A stretch of DNA of 64,000 nucleotides from Nocardioides phosphati. Its GTDB lineage: Bacteria > Actinomycetota > Actinomycetes > Propionibacteriales > Nocardioidaceae. The notes beneath the pieces are model-generated. The model saw nothing but the letters and a program-made list of their open reading frames with translations. It had not been told where the DNA came from and ran no database searches. The translations under genes and the position numbers were made by a program. Positions 54,881-64,000 of the stretch are shown here, piece by piece. The DNA lies in NCBI RefSeq assembly GCF_014646375.1, contig NZ_BMNI01000003.1:360909-424908 (forward strand), read 5' to 3'. Position 1 is the first letter of the stretch; every line of letters begins with the position of its first letter.

Positions 54881-55774
54881 ATGACATCGCCGTACCGCTG
54901 CTCGGTCGCAGCCGCCGACCAGCCGATGGCGGGCACGGCCGCGGTCGACGCGGGGTTCCTGCTCGTCGAGCACCCGGGTCCGTGGGGCAACAAGGCGCTC
55001 GCCGAGAGCCGGATCATCCCCGAGGAGACCCGCACCCGCCTGGCCGCGAACGCCGACGCGCACGGCGTCCGCGTGCTGCTGATCCGGCGTCCGGGGGAGC
55101 GGAGCGCGGCCGGTCCGGCGTACCGCGTCTTCCTCGCGCACCCGGCCACCGGCCGTCTGGACGTGCAGGTGCTGGACGGCCGCGAGGCGCTCGCCGACCT
55201 CGACCTCGCGCTGGAGGCTCGCGGCCCCGGCTGGCAGCCGTACGCCGGCCCGCTGCTGCTGGTCTGCACCAACGGCCGCCGCGACGTCTGTTGCGCGGAG
55301 TTCGGGCGTCCGGTCGCGCAGGCGGTCGCCGCGCAGCTCCCGGAGGAGACGTGGGAGACCACCCACCTGGGCGGTCACCGGTTCGCCGTCGCGGTGCTGA
55401 CCCTGCCCGACGGCATGTCCTACGGTCGTGTCGACGCGGAGGCTGGTGTCGCGATCGGCGAGGCCGTACGCCGCGGCGAGGTCGTGCCGGCGCACCTCCG
55501 GGGCCGCACGGCGTACGCGCCGCAGGTGCAGGCTGCCGAGGTCGCGTTGCTGCAGGAGCTCGGGCTGACCGCCGTCGACGCCCTCGACCTGGTCGCCGAC
55601 ACGACCGTCGAGGGCAGTGGCACGGTCACCTTCCGCTCGGCGGCGGGTGAGCACGAGGTCAGCGTGGTCGCGGAGGCGGTCGCGCCGGCACGACAGAGCT
55701 GCGCCGACCTCGTCGAGAAGCCGTCGACGGCCTGGCGCGTGGCCTCTGTCAGAGCTCGGGCCGGTAACGGCTGA
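54881..55774 (+). CDS. sucrase/ferredoxin-like protein (thioredoxin-fold 2Fe-2S)
   Basis: A 297-residue protein of the Suc_Fer-like family. The iron-sulfur Cys motif is LLVCTNGRRDVCCAEFGRPV near residue 130, and WETTHLGGHRFAVAVLTLPDGMSYGR is the family-typical second half, given here in order of conserved residues. The N-terminal Cys is in SPYRCSVAA. Members are probable redox carriers with unknown partners. ATG at 54881 is preferred to that at 54872, which abuts the ribosome site. It overlaps the convergent gene by 26 bp. Confidence 0.75.
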   Translation: MTSPYRCSVAAADQPMAGTAAVDAGFLLVEHPGPWGNKALAESRIIPEETRTRLAANADAHGVRVLLIRRPGERSAAGPAYRVFLAHPATGRLDVQVLDGREALADLDLALEARGPGWQPYAGPLLLVCTNGRRDVCCAEFGRPVAQAVAAQLPEETWETTHLGGHRFAVAVLTLPDGMSYGRVDAEAGVAIGEAVRRGEVVPAHLRGRTAYAPQVQAAEVALLQELGLTAVDALDLVADTTVEGSGTVTFRSAAGEHEVSVVAEAVAPARQSCADLVEKPSTAWRVASVRARAGNG

Positions 55775-56501
55775 GGATCTCGGTGAACCGCTTCGCCGGC
55801 ACCATCGTCCCGTCGATCGCGAACGTCGACCCGTCGGCGTTGCGGAGCACGACCCGCCACCCGGGTCGACCGGGCCGGCCGCGGACGTGGTCGACGGGGG
55901 AGTAGGGGCTGGCAAGGTCCCAGACGCGGCGCTGCCCGGCCTGGGTGACCTCGAGACGCGGGCCCAGCAGCGAGACCGTCGTCGTCACCGAGACCACGCG
56001 GAGGAACCACAGGCCTGCCGTCAGCGCGCCGAGGATGAGCGCCACACCGCCGAGGGTCGTGTCGCGGACCGTCCACGCCGCCCACGCGGTGGTCGCGGTG
56101 GCCGCCAGCGAGAGCAGCAGGAGCAGGCCCGTGACCCGGCGGGCGAGGCGCCGCGGCCGGGTCTCGATCCGCTCGAGGTCGTCGGAAGCCGAGGCAGCCG
56201 GCGCGGGCACCGCCGGCAGCGGCTCGGGAGCCGCGACGGCGCGCGCCGCCTTCGGCGCCCGGGGGGTCCGCTCCTTCGGGGTCCGCACCTGGGGGGCGCG
56301 GGCCTCACGTGGCGCACGGACCTTCGGTGTGCGGACCTTCGGTGCGCGGACCTTCGCGGTGCGTGTCTTCGCCGCACGCTGCGGCTCCAGCGGCGCTGCG
56401 GCTGCATCGACCTCGCGTGCCTCCGGTGTGGCGACCGGACCTCCCTGGAGCGCGGTCAGCACGTCGAGTGCCGCCCGGGCATGGTTCACCTGGTTCTCCA
56501 T
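55749..56501 (-). CDS. membrane protein with Lys/Arg-Pro pentapeptide repeats and PH-like domain
   Basis: A 250-residue protein. After a short helical start, residues ~45-85 consist of imperfect 5-residue units of the form KVRAP / KVRTP / KERTP, very basic. Two membrane helices follow (about 120-140 and 150-172). The soluble C-terminal ~75 residues (VSLLGPRLEVTQAGQRRVWDLA ... GWRVVLRNADGSTFAIDG) look like a bacterial PH-type domain. The ATG has a GGGAGG ribosome site. Function unknown. Confidence 0.6.
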   Translation of the reverse strand: MENQVNHARAALDVLTALQGGPVATPEAREVDAAAAPLEPQRAAKTRTAKVRAPKVRTPKVRAPREARAPQVRTPKERTPRAPKAARAVAAPEPLPAVPAPAASASDDLERIETRPRRLARRVTGLLLLLSLAATATTAWAAWTVRDTTLGGVALILGALTAGLWFLRVVSVTTTVSLLGPRLEVTQAGQRRVWDLASPYSPVDHVRGRPGRPGWRVVLRNADGSTFAIDGTMVPAKRFTEILSRYRPEL

Positions 56502-56604
56502 CGGGCCTCCCCTCCCTGCCCTCACTGTACGTCCGGATCCCGTTCGGCGGGGCGGTCTGTGCGACGATGGCCCGGCATCTGACCCGACCCCTGGAGCAGC
56601 AAGC

Positions 56605-57228
56605 GTGGACGAAGAGAACGACAGCCCGGTCGCCAACGGCCTGGTGGCGCTGGTCGCCGTCGCCCTCGTCATCGGACTGCTCGCGGCGATCATCGTGCTC
56701 CTCGGCACGCGCCTCGTCGGGCTCACCGGTGGAGGCGGCACCTCGAGCGACGGCGTCGCCGCCGGCGACTCGCTCTCGCTCCCGCCGCTGGAGCCCACCG
56801 AGCTCGACTCGGGCCTGCTCATCACGCTCGCGCCGGTCCAGAGCCCGTCGGCGACCGCCAGTGACACCCTCGTCCCGGAGGAGTCCGCGACGCCCAGCGC
56901 GACGCCCAGCGAGACCCCCAGCGCTGAGCAGAGCGACGGCACGGGCGACCACGACATCTCGCTCCAGGCGGCCGACAGCACGCTCAAGGCCGGCGACGAG
57001 CTGATGCTCAGCGGCACGTACCACGGAGGCGAGGGCGCGGTCCTCGACATCTGGTACGACAAGGACAACGAGGGCTGGCAGGAGTTCAACCTCGACGCCA
57101 ACGTCTACGGCGGCGTCTTCCAGGCCTTCGTCACGACGTACAAGAGCGGCACGTTCCTGTGGCAGGTCCGCGACGCGGAGACCGGCAAGCGCTCCAACGA
57201 GGTTCGCGTCCAGTACTCCGCCGACTGA
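56605..57228 (+). CDS. membrane-anchored exported protein, unknown
   Basis: A 207-residue protein with one N-terminal membrane helix (about residues 12-38), a Ser/Thr/Pro-rich outside spacer including SATPSATPSETPSAEQS, and a ~85-residue beta-rich C-terminal domain (STLKAGDELMLSGTYHGGEG ... FLWQVRDAETGKRSNEVRVQY) that looks like an immunoglobulin or beta-sandwich fold. The GTG follows GGAGCAGC. No known function; a wall-associated role is plausible. Confidence 0.6.
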   Translation: MDEENDSPVANGLVALVAVALVIGLLAAIIVLLGTRLVGLTGGGGTSSDGVAAGDSLSLPPLEPTELDSGLLITLAPVQSPSATASDTLVPEESATPSATPSETPSAEQSDGTGDHDISLQAADSTLKAGDELMLSGTYHGGEGAVLDIWYDKDNEGWQEFNLDANVYGGVFQAFVTTYKSGTFLWQVRDAETGKRSNEVRVQYSAD

Positions 57229-57274
57229 CGCGCTGGCCCCTCGGCATCGGACGGCTCCGGGCGGCCCCGGCCGG

Positions 57275-58000
57275 TCAGCCGGCTTCGACGTCCGGTCCGC
57301 GCGTGAGCTCCCAGGCGAGCTCGGCCCGTAGCCAGCCGGTGGTCGCCCGGCGGTAGCGGAGGCCGTCGACGCCGGCCTCCACGACCACCCAGCCACCGCG
57401 GCCGTGCAGCAGCCGGACCACCCGCGTACGCCGGCCCGGGGCGCTCACCGTCAGCGTCAGGTCGCCGTCCACCCGCTCGAGGGAGGCGATCTCGTCGGGG
57501 ACGTCGCTCCAGCCGAGCTGGTCCAGGACCGTGCGGCGCGCGCCGCCAGCGCCGCCACCCGCGCCCTCGCGCAGCGCGGCGAAGACGGCGCCGACCCTCG
57601 CGGTGGGTAGCGCGACGACCGGCGGACTGGCGTCGTTGCCCCGCAGCCCCGGGACCAGGCGGAGGACCGACTCGACCATGCCGGTGGTTCCGCGCCCGAG
57701 CTCCAGCCCGGGCACGACGCCGACGTGGCTGCCGTCGCCCGGTCCGGGCACGAGGGTGCGCACCGCCGAGGCGTGGGCCACGCCGCGGCGCGCGACGCGG
57801 CCCAGCCAGGCCTGGCCGCCGCACGACCCGAGCACGTCGACGGTCACGTCCCCGGCCGCCAGGACCGCCACGGTCGTCGTCCACTCCCCGGTGGTGGACG
57901 GGCCCGTGATGAGCGGTGCGAGCGGTCCGGAGAAGCTGGCGCCCGCGCCGCGTGCAGCAGCTGCCCACTGCTCCTCGGTCAGCTTCACGTGGGTGGTCAC
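57275..58000 (-). CDS. hypothetical protein, possibly EspG-like
   Basis: A 241-residue soluble protein beginning VTTHVKLTEEQWAAAARGAG. It has alternating short beta strands (TTTVAVLAAGDVTVDVLGSC), a Gly-rich loop (REGAGGGAGGARR) and a C-terminal RYRRATTGWLRAELAWEL. The overall pattern recalls EspG-type chaperones of WXG100 substrates, but no defining motif is present, so this is a weak suggestion. The GTG at 58000 has a GGAG site upstream; earlier starts in the frame would run into the dnaK promoter region. Confidence 0.5.
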   Translation of the reverse strand: MTTHVKLTEEQWAAAARGAGASFSGPLAPLITGPSTTGEWTTTVAVLAAGDVTVDVLGSCGGQAWLGRVARRGVAHASAVRTLVPGPGDGSHVGVVPGLELGRGTTGMVESVLRLVPGLRGNDASPPVVALPTARVGAVFAALREGAGGGAGGARRTVLDQLGWSDVPDEIASLERVDGDLTLTVSAPGRRTRVVRLLHGRGGWVVVEAGVDGLRYRRATTGWLRAELAWELTRGPDVEAG

Positions 58001-58138
58001 CGGGGCTCCACGCGCCGGGACCGGGGTTCGGCGTACATGGGCCGAAGGTAGGCGGGGTCCGGGCCGGAAGACCATGGGGAGAACTGCCCGGGGGCGGGAA
58101 TGATGAGGGAAAGACCTGCGTTGCGAAAGACGAACAAA

Positions 58139-58159
58139 GTTGAGTTGAACGGACTCAAG
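58139..58159. promoter_or_regulatory. HAIR operator (HspR binding site)
   Basis: GTTGAGT-N7-ACTCAAG, one base from the consensus CTTGAGT-N7-ACTCAAG bound by HspR in actinobacteria. It covers the -35 box of the dnaK promoter, and the hspR gene is the last gene of the same operon, so the loop is autoregulatory with DnaK as co-repressor in known cases. Confidence 0.92.
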
Positions 58160-58173
58160 TTGTTTGTCAGACT
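58145..58173 (+). promoter_or_regulatory. dnaK operon promoter
   Basis: TTGAAC (58145-58150), a 17-nt spacer and CAGACT (58168-58173) form a housekeeping-type promoter, with a leader of about 80 nt before the dnaK ATG. The HAIR operator overlaps the -35 box, explaining repression at normal temperature. Confidence 0.65.
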
Positions 58174-58257
58174 GTCCACCAGAGCGGCAGGATGGCCGCA
58201 TCAGAACTTCCCGGACCAGCAACGGCTCCGGGTCCGCACCACACACGGAGGAACCCC

Positions 58258-60095
<1,838 letters not shown>

Positions 60096-60099
<4 letters not shown>

Positions 60100-60716
60100 C
60101 CGATCAGCCGCTCAACCCGGAGCCGCCGCAGGACGAGCCTGCGGCGGCCCCGGAGGGTGACGCCGTCGCGGCCGAGGCCGGCGCTGCCGCCGAGCCCCAC
60201 GGCTTCGGTGACGACGCTGCCGAGATGGCCAACGAGACCGAGGTCGAGGCCGACTTCGCCGGCAGCCAGTCGCAGTCCGACGAGCTCGCGCTCGCCCGGA
60301 TGGCGCTGGAGGAGCGCACGCTCGACCTCCAGCGGCTCCAGGCCGAGTACGTCAACTACAAGAAGCGCGTCGACCGCGACCGTGAGGTCGTCGCCGAGAA
60401 CGCGACGTACAAGGTGCTCAGCCCGATCATCGACGTGCTCGACACGATCGACCGGGCCCGCGAGCACGGCGAGCTCGAGGGCGGCTTCAAGGCCGTCGCC
60501 GACCAGCTCGAGCGCGTGGTCAACAACCTGGGCCTGACCCGCTTCGGTGAGCCGGGCGACGCGTTCGACCCGCAGCTCCACGAGGCGCTGACCCACCTCG
60601 GCACCGACGCCGAGGTCACGGTGACCACCTGCCAGCACATCGCCAAGACCGGCTACAAGATCGGTGACCGCGTCGTCCGCGCGGCGCAGGTCCTCGTGGT
60701 CGACCCGGTCGAGTAA
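60096..60716 (+). CDS. grpE: nucleotide exchange factor GrpE
   Basis: A 206-residue GrpE homologue. An acidic, Ala/Pro-rich N-terminal ~60 residues precede the long coiled-coil ([20 protein letters not shown]) and the C-terminal beta domain ([35 protein letters not shown]). It releases ADP from DnaK. The GTG overlaps the dnaK stop. Confidence 0.96.
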
Positions 60717-60747
60717 GAACAACGGAGCAGGGAAGGGAGGTGCGCGC

Positions 60748-61902
60748 ATGAGCGCGAAGGCTGACTGGGCGTCGAAGGACTTCTACGCCGAGCTGGGCGT
60801 CAAGAAGGACGCCACGCAGGACGAGATCAAGAAGGCGTATCGCAAGCTGGCGCGCGCCAACCACCCCGACTCCAACCCCGGCGACAGCGCCAAGCACGAG
60901 AAGTTCAAGTCGGTCGCCGAGGCCTACGACGTCGTCGGCGACCCCGAGAAGCGCAAGCAGTACGACGAGCTCCGCGCGATGCCGGCGGGCTTCCCCGGCG
61001 GCTTCGGTGGTGGCGGCTTCGGCGGCGGTGCACAGGGCTTCGACCTCAACGACCTGCTCCGCGACCGCGCCGGTGGCGGGGGCGGCGGCTTCGGCGACAT
61101 GTTCGGTGACCTCTTCGGCGGTGGCGGGCGCGCCCGGCCGCGGCCGCGGAAGGGCGCCGACCAGGAGACGACGGCGACGCTCTCGTTCACCGACGCCATG
61201 GAGGGCGTGACGATCAGCCTGCGCCTGGCCAGTGACGCCCCGTGCGCCACCTGCCACGGCAGCGGCGGCAAGCCGGGCACGCGCCCGCACGTCTGCCAGA
61301 CCTGCCAGGGCTCGGGCTACGTCACCGTCGGTGCCGGTGGCGCCTTCGCGATGAACGAGACCTGCCCGACCTGCCAGGGCCGCGCGATGGTCTACGACGA
61401 GGCGTGCCCGACCTGCCACGGCTCCGGCCGCGGGACGTCGTCGCGCACCATCCAGGCCCGCATCCCCGCAGGCGTCAAGGACGGCCAGCGCATCCGCCTG
61501 CGCGGCAAGGGCGCGCCGGGCGACAACGGTGGCCCACAGGGCGACCTCTACGTCTCGGTGAAGGTCCGCCCGCACCGGATCTTCGGCCGCAAGGACGACA
61601 ACCTGACCCTCGAGGTGCCGGTGTCGTTCGACGAGGCCGCGCTCGGTGCCGAGATCAAGGTGCCCACCCTCGGTGGCGCGCCGGTGACCCTGCGCCTGCC
61701 GGCCGGCACCCCCAACGGCCGCACCTTCCGCGTCCGCGGCAAGGGCGTGAAGAAGGCCGACGGCAGCCAGGGCGACCTGCTGGTGACGGTCGAGGTCCAC
61801 GTCCCGGCAGTGCTCGACGCGGCCGCCCGCGAGGCGGTCGAGGCCTACCGTGCGGCGACCGCCGACAAGCCGCTCCGCACGAAGCTCTTCGAGGAGGCGT
61901 AG
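60748..61902 (+). CDS. dnaJ: co-chaperone DnaJ
   Basis: A 384-residue type I Hsp40. The J domain (residues ~10-78) has the HPD motif at residues 39-41 (ANHPDSN). A Gly/Phe-rich stretch (GFGGGGFGGGAQGFD) follows, then four zinc-binding CxxCxGxG repeats (CATCHGSG, CQTCQGSG, CPTCQGRA, CPTCHGSG; the third departs slightly) and the C-terminal substrate domain. The ATG follows GGGAGG. It stimulates DnaK ATPase. Confidence 0.97.
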   Translation: MSAKADWASKDFYAELGVKKDATQDEIKKAYRKLARANHPDSNPGDSAKHEKFKSVAEAYDVVGDPEKRKQYDELRAMPAGFPGGFGGGGFGGGAQGFDLNDLLRDRAGGGGGGFGDMFGDLFGGGGRARPRPRKGADQETTATLSFTDAMEGVTISLRLASDAPCATCHGSGGKPGTRPHVCQTCQGSGYVTVGAGGAFAMNETCPTCQGRAMVYDEACPTCHGSGRGTSSRTIQARIPAGVKDGQRIRLRGKGAPGDNGGPQGDLYVSVKVRPHRIFGRKDDNLTLEVPVSFDEAALGAEIKVPTLGGAPVTLRLPAGTPNGRTFRVRGKGVKKADGSQGDLLVTVEVHVPAVLDAAAREAVEAYRAATADKPLRTKLFEEA

Positions 61903-61906
61903 CCCG

Positions 61907-62365
61907 ATGGCCGCCACACGTCGTCCGCAGGGGGTACCCGGCCCGGCGCCGGACGCTGCGGTCTACGTCATCTCCGTCGCCGCGGAGCTGACCGGCCTGC
62001 ACCCGCAGACGCTCCGCACGTGGGAGCGGCTCGGGCTGATCACCCCCGGGCGCACCGGGGGCGGCGGTCGCCGCTACTCCGCGCACGACATCGACCTGCT
62101 GCGCCAGATCTCCGAGCTGACCGCCTCCGGTATCGGCCTCGAGGGCGTACGCCGCATCCTCGACCTCGAGCATCGCGCATCGGCCCTCGTGCAGCGCAAC
62201 GCCGAGCTCCAGGCCGAGCTCGAGCAGACCCGTGAGGCGCTGCGCCAGGCGCTCACGCGCGCGGGCTCGCGGCCTCCTGCGGCTCCCGTGCAGCCGGGGC
62301 GGCTGCCGGTGCTCCGGGCCGACACGGGCTCCTCGGTCGTCGTCTGGCGCCGCGACCGCGGCTGA
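61907..62365 (+). CDS. hspR: heat-shock repressor HspR (MerR family)
   Basis: A 152-residue MerR-type regulator: VYVISVAAELTGLHPQTLRTWER is the helix-turn-helix start, GGGRRYSAHDIDLLRQI the wing, and a coiled-coil (LVQRNAELQAELEQTREAL) allows dimerisation. It begins 4 bp after dnaJ and closes the operon it represses through the HAIR site at 58139-58159. It is convergent with the next gene across 15 bp. Confidence 0.95.
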   Translation: MAATRRPQGVPGPAPDAAVYVISVAAELTGLHPQTLRTWERLGLITPGRTGGGGRRYSAHDIDLLRQISELTASGIGLEGVRRILDLEHRASALVQRNAELQAELEQTREALRQALTRAGSRPPAAPVQPGRLPVLRADTGSSVVVWRRDRG

Positions 62366-62380
62366 CGCCGTCCGTCCGGC

Positions 62381-63052
62381 CTAGGGCTTCGCGCCCGCCG
62401 TCGCGATGTGCGCCGGGATCGAGCAGCCCTGCTCGCCGTTCGGGCAGGCGGTGATGCTGCGGACCCAGTGGTCGACCTTGTCGGTCAGGTCCGTGCCACT
62501 CGCGGGTGGCGCGTAGGAGACCACGTCGAAGCCCGCCCACCACGTCGTGCGTGCCTTCTCCAGGCCGGGATCGGTGAAGACCTTGGGGTGGGAGCGGATC
62601 CAGGTGTCGGCGTCGACCGGCGTCTGGAACCAGAGGACGAAGAGCGCCCCGTGCGCGGCGACGGCAGCCGGGTCCTCGGCGTTGGTGACGACACCCATCA
62701 CGCGGTAGTCCCGCGGGGCCGGCAGGTTCACGGCCTGTGCCAGCCTGCGCTGGAACGCCGTCGCGCGCAGCCACGGCCCGTCGCCGCGGCCGGGGCGCCA
62801 GTCCTGCCGGACCGTGAGCCCGAGGTCGGTCCCGGCCTGCTTCTCGAGGCGGTGCGCCCACTCGTCGGGGACGGTGCTCGGGGGGAGCTGACGGTGGACG
62901 ATCGTCACCCCGGCGTACGGGTCCTCACCGGCCTCGAGGCCGAGCTTGAGGTGCTTGGTGACGGCGCCGTAGGCGAACGGCGCGATCGCCACGACGACGA
63001 CCAGGCCGAGGACGGCGAGCAGGACCTTCACGCGGGCAGACACGGTCGACAT
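62381..63052 (-). CDS. membrane-anchored protein, unknown function
   Basis: A 223-residue protein with one N-terminal membrane helix (about residues 8-29) and an extracytoplasmic domain (VPDEWAHRLEKQAGTDLG, VVTNAEDPAAVAAHGALFVLWF, AGFDVVSYAPPASG). Cys residues near the C-terminus (ACPNGEQGCS) may form a disulfide. I recognise no family. It is 39 bp downstream of the signal peptidase gene on the same strand and may be co-transcribed with it. Confidence 0.65.
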   Translation of the reverse strand: MSTVSARVKVLLAVLGLVVVVAIAPFAYGAVTKHLKLGLEAGEDPYAGVTIVHRQLPPSTVPDEWAHRLEKQAGTDLGLTVRQDWRPGRGDGPWLRATAFQRRLAQAVNLPAPRDYRVMGVVTNAEDPAAVAAHGALFVLWFQTPVDADTWIRSHPKVFTDPGLEKARTTWWAGFDVVSYAPPASGTDLTDKVDHWVRSITACPNGEQGCSIPAHIATAGAKP

Positions 63053-63091
63053 GGTCGCGCAAGACGGCCGCTGCCCGTGTCATCCGATCGG

Positions 63092-63730
63092 TCATTTCTG
63101 CGCGGCATGGGCAACCTTCGCGAGGCGGGCGGGGTTCGGCACGCGGCCGAACGAGCCGAGCGGCTGGAGCCGCCGGTCGAGGACACCGCCGATGTCAGCC
63201 TTCTTCACGAAGCCGTAGGTGCGGCTGTCGTCGGAGCCGCCCCAGTTGTCGCCGAGCAGCCAGTAGGAGCCCGCAGGCACGACCACGCGCGTGGTCGCGG
63301 TGCCGGCGGTGCCGTCGGGGTTGCAGCAGGGCGCGGTGCGGTCGCCCACCTGCTCGCTCCACCGCCCGTTCTCCACGACGTACGCCGTGCGGGAGCCGGC
63401 CGGCGTGAGCCTCACGACCGGCTTCCCGTCGGCGAAGGAGACGGAGACGGTGTCGCCCGGAAGACCGACCACGCGCTTCACGACCGGGGACTTCGCGACG
63501 CCGACGCGGGCCTCGACCAGGTCGAACCGGTGGACGTCGCCCCTCCTCCAGAACTGCACGAGCAACCGGTCGCCGTCGTGCACGGTCGGCTCCATCGAGT
63601 GCCCCTTGACGTGCACCGAGAAGGCGAGCGCGGCGACGATCGCCAACAGGGCAAGGAGAAACGCCACCAGGGCGCTCCAGCCGAGCACGTGGCGGACTGC
63701 TCCCGCCTCCCCGCGAGTGCGTCCCATCAT
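63092..63730 (-). CDS. lepB: signal peptidase I
   Basis: A 212-residue membrane serine protease that removes signal peptides of secreted proteins. One N-terminal membrane helix (about residues 16-39) is followed by box B VKGHSMEPTVHDGD with nucleophile Ser45, box D VVKRVVGLPGDTV with catalytic Lys85, and box E LLGDNWGGSDDSRTYG. Consecutive ATGs at 63730 and 63727 are both possible, behind a GGAGGGA ribosome site. Confidence 0.93.
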   Translation of the reverse strand: MMGRTRGEAGAVRHVLGWSALVAFLLALLAIVAALAFSVHVKGHSMEPTVHDGDRLLVQFWRRGDVHRFDLVEARVGVAKSPVVKRVVGLPGDTVSVSFADGKPVVRLTPAGSRTAYVVENGRWSEQVGDRTAPCCNPDGTAGTATTRVVVPAGSYWLLGDNWGGSDDSRTYGFVKKADIGGVLDRRLQPLGSFGRVPNPARLAKVAHAAQK

Positions 63731-63787
63731 CGAGTCCCTCCCTGAAACCCAGACGAAAGTAGGGGTCCCCAGTGCGACCCAGGTCAC

Positions 63788-63817
63788 TTGGACGCTCAAG
63801 GAACTGTGGCGTACGTT
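63788..63817 (+). promoter_or_regulatory. promoter-like element near the right edge
   Basis: TTGGAC (63788-63793), an 18-nt spacer and TACGTT (63812-63817) resemble a sigma-A promoter reading rightwards. A perfect 8-bp hairpin, ATTCGTCT (63840-63847) with AGACGAAT (63854-63861), lies in the leader. It would transcribe the partial gene at the edge. Confidence 0.4.
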
Positions 63818-63942
63818 ACCCCTCAGCAGCCGTGGTCCGATTCGTCTGGGGAGAGACGAATGCGAGGACCCGGCCGGGTAGGGAGCCCGGTCGACACCAG
63901 CGGCTCGGGAGGTTCCGCGCCGCGGTCAAGTCCCTAGGCGTG

Positions 63943-64000
63943 GTGTACGAAACGAATCCTCCGTCGGGCGTGTCGCTAGGCGCTGATGGCGACCTCCTCG
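63943..64000 (+). CDS. start of a gene cut by the window end (unknown, possibly ECF sigma factor)
   Basis: From the GTG at 63943 (or 63940) an open frame runs to the edge, reading VYETNPPSGVSLGADGDLL. The last part resembles the beginning of some extracytoplasmic-function sigma factors, but only 19 residues are visible, so the suggestion is weak. The frame stays open upstream to a stop at 63760-63762, so the start could be further left (for example GTG at 63829). A promoter-like element precedes it. Confidence 0.3.
   Translation, partial: MYETNPPSGVSLGADGDLL

Noticed and set aside
63840..63960. Cyclic-di-AMP (ydaO) riboswitch before the edge gene
   Set aside because: The leader is structured, but I could not match the conserved ydaO segments, and the frame is open through it. 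A covariance search would settle it.

Overview
The window is very GC-rich, uses GTG and occasionally TTG starts, and is densely packed. Its gene content (WXG100/EccC/EccD type VII secretion genes, HspR with a HAIR operator, SCO4226-like and LytR_C proteins, a cobE-cobC fusion of Rv2231c type) points to an actinobacterium. A Nocardioides-like member of the Propionibacteriales is my best guess, by inference only. Most of the DNA is chromosomal core. I see no insertion sequence, prophage or CRISPR array.

Layout. 1-7.2 kb: the end of a CoxE-like VWA protein, a secreted glycerophosphodiesterase, a CPA1 K+/H+ antiporter, a LytR_C protein with a VapB-like partner, a LysE exporter and a HerA-like ATPase. 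7.2-12.0 kb: a reduced type VII secretion locus (short EccC-like ATPase, two WXG100 proteins, EccD-like membrane protein). 12.0-33.7 kb: a nearly continuous cobalamin block. It holds cobD-cobQ-cobL-cobM, then divergent cbiD and cobK, then cobG-cobH-cobIJ on the minus strand, then a cobalamin riboswitch driving cobN-chlID-cobO-cobB-DUF1905-cobE/cobC. A SCO4226-like nickel-binding protein with an AraC regulator and a Gfo/Idh oxidoreductase are interleaved. 33.7-36.4 kb: a DUF421 membrane protein, an orphan 65-residue gene, and a second cobalamin riboswitch driving cbtB-cbtA and a 2Fe-2S ferredoxin-like gene.

36.4-46.8 kb: mixed genes (two TetR regulators, hexapeptide acyltransferase, alpha/beta hydrolase, Ser/Thr kinase with lipoprotein, cyclic-nucleotide-binding protein, DHA2 exporter, tRNA-Ser(GGA), SRP RNA, CPA2 antiporter, DUF2252 protein, a lipoprotein). 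46.8-53.3 kb: dnaX-ybaB-recR-DUF5063 and lysC-asd, closed by a very long palindromic terminator. 53.4-58.0 kb: poorly characterised membrane or surface proteins and a sucrase-ferredoxin-like protein. 58.1-62.4 kb: the HspR regulon dnaK-grpE-dnaJ-hspR with a HAIR operator at its promoter. 62.4-64 kb: a membrane-anchored unknown, signal peptidase I, and the probable start of a gene cut by the window end.

How the genes fit together. The cob genes cover most steps from precorrin-2 to adenosylcobyrate and cobinamide phosphate, with cobaltochelatase, adenosylation, both amidation steps and aminopropanol attachment. Riboswitch control falls on the chelatase operon and the CbtAB cobalt-uptake operon, so B12 would shut off both cobalt entry and insertion. 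CobG (O2-type route) and CbiD (usually the anaerobic-route C1 methylase) occur together. Many transcription units show a TANNNT-like box 6-8 nt before the start codon, which implies leaderless mRNAs and helped me choose starts. Three cob genes carry palindromes in frame inside their coding sequence, which I consider among the more unusual things here.
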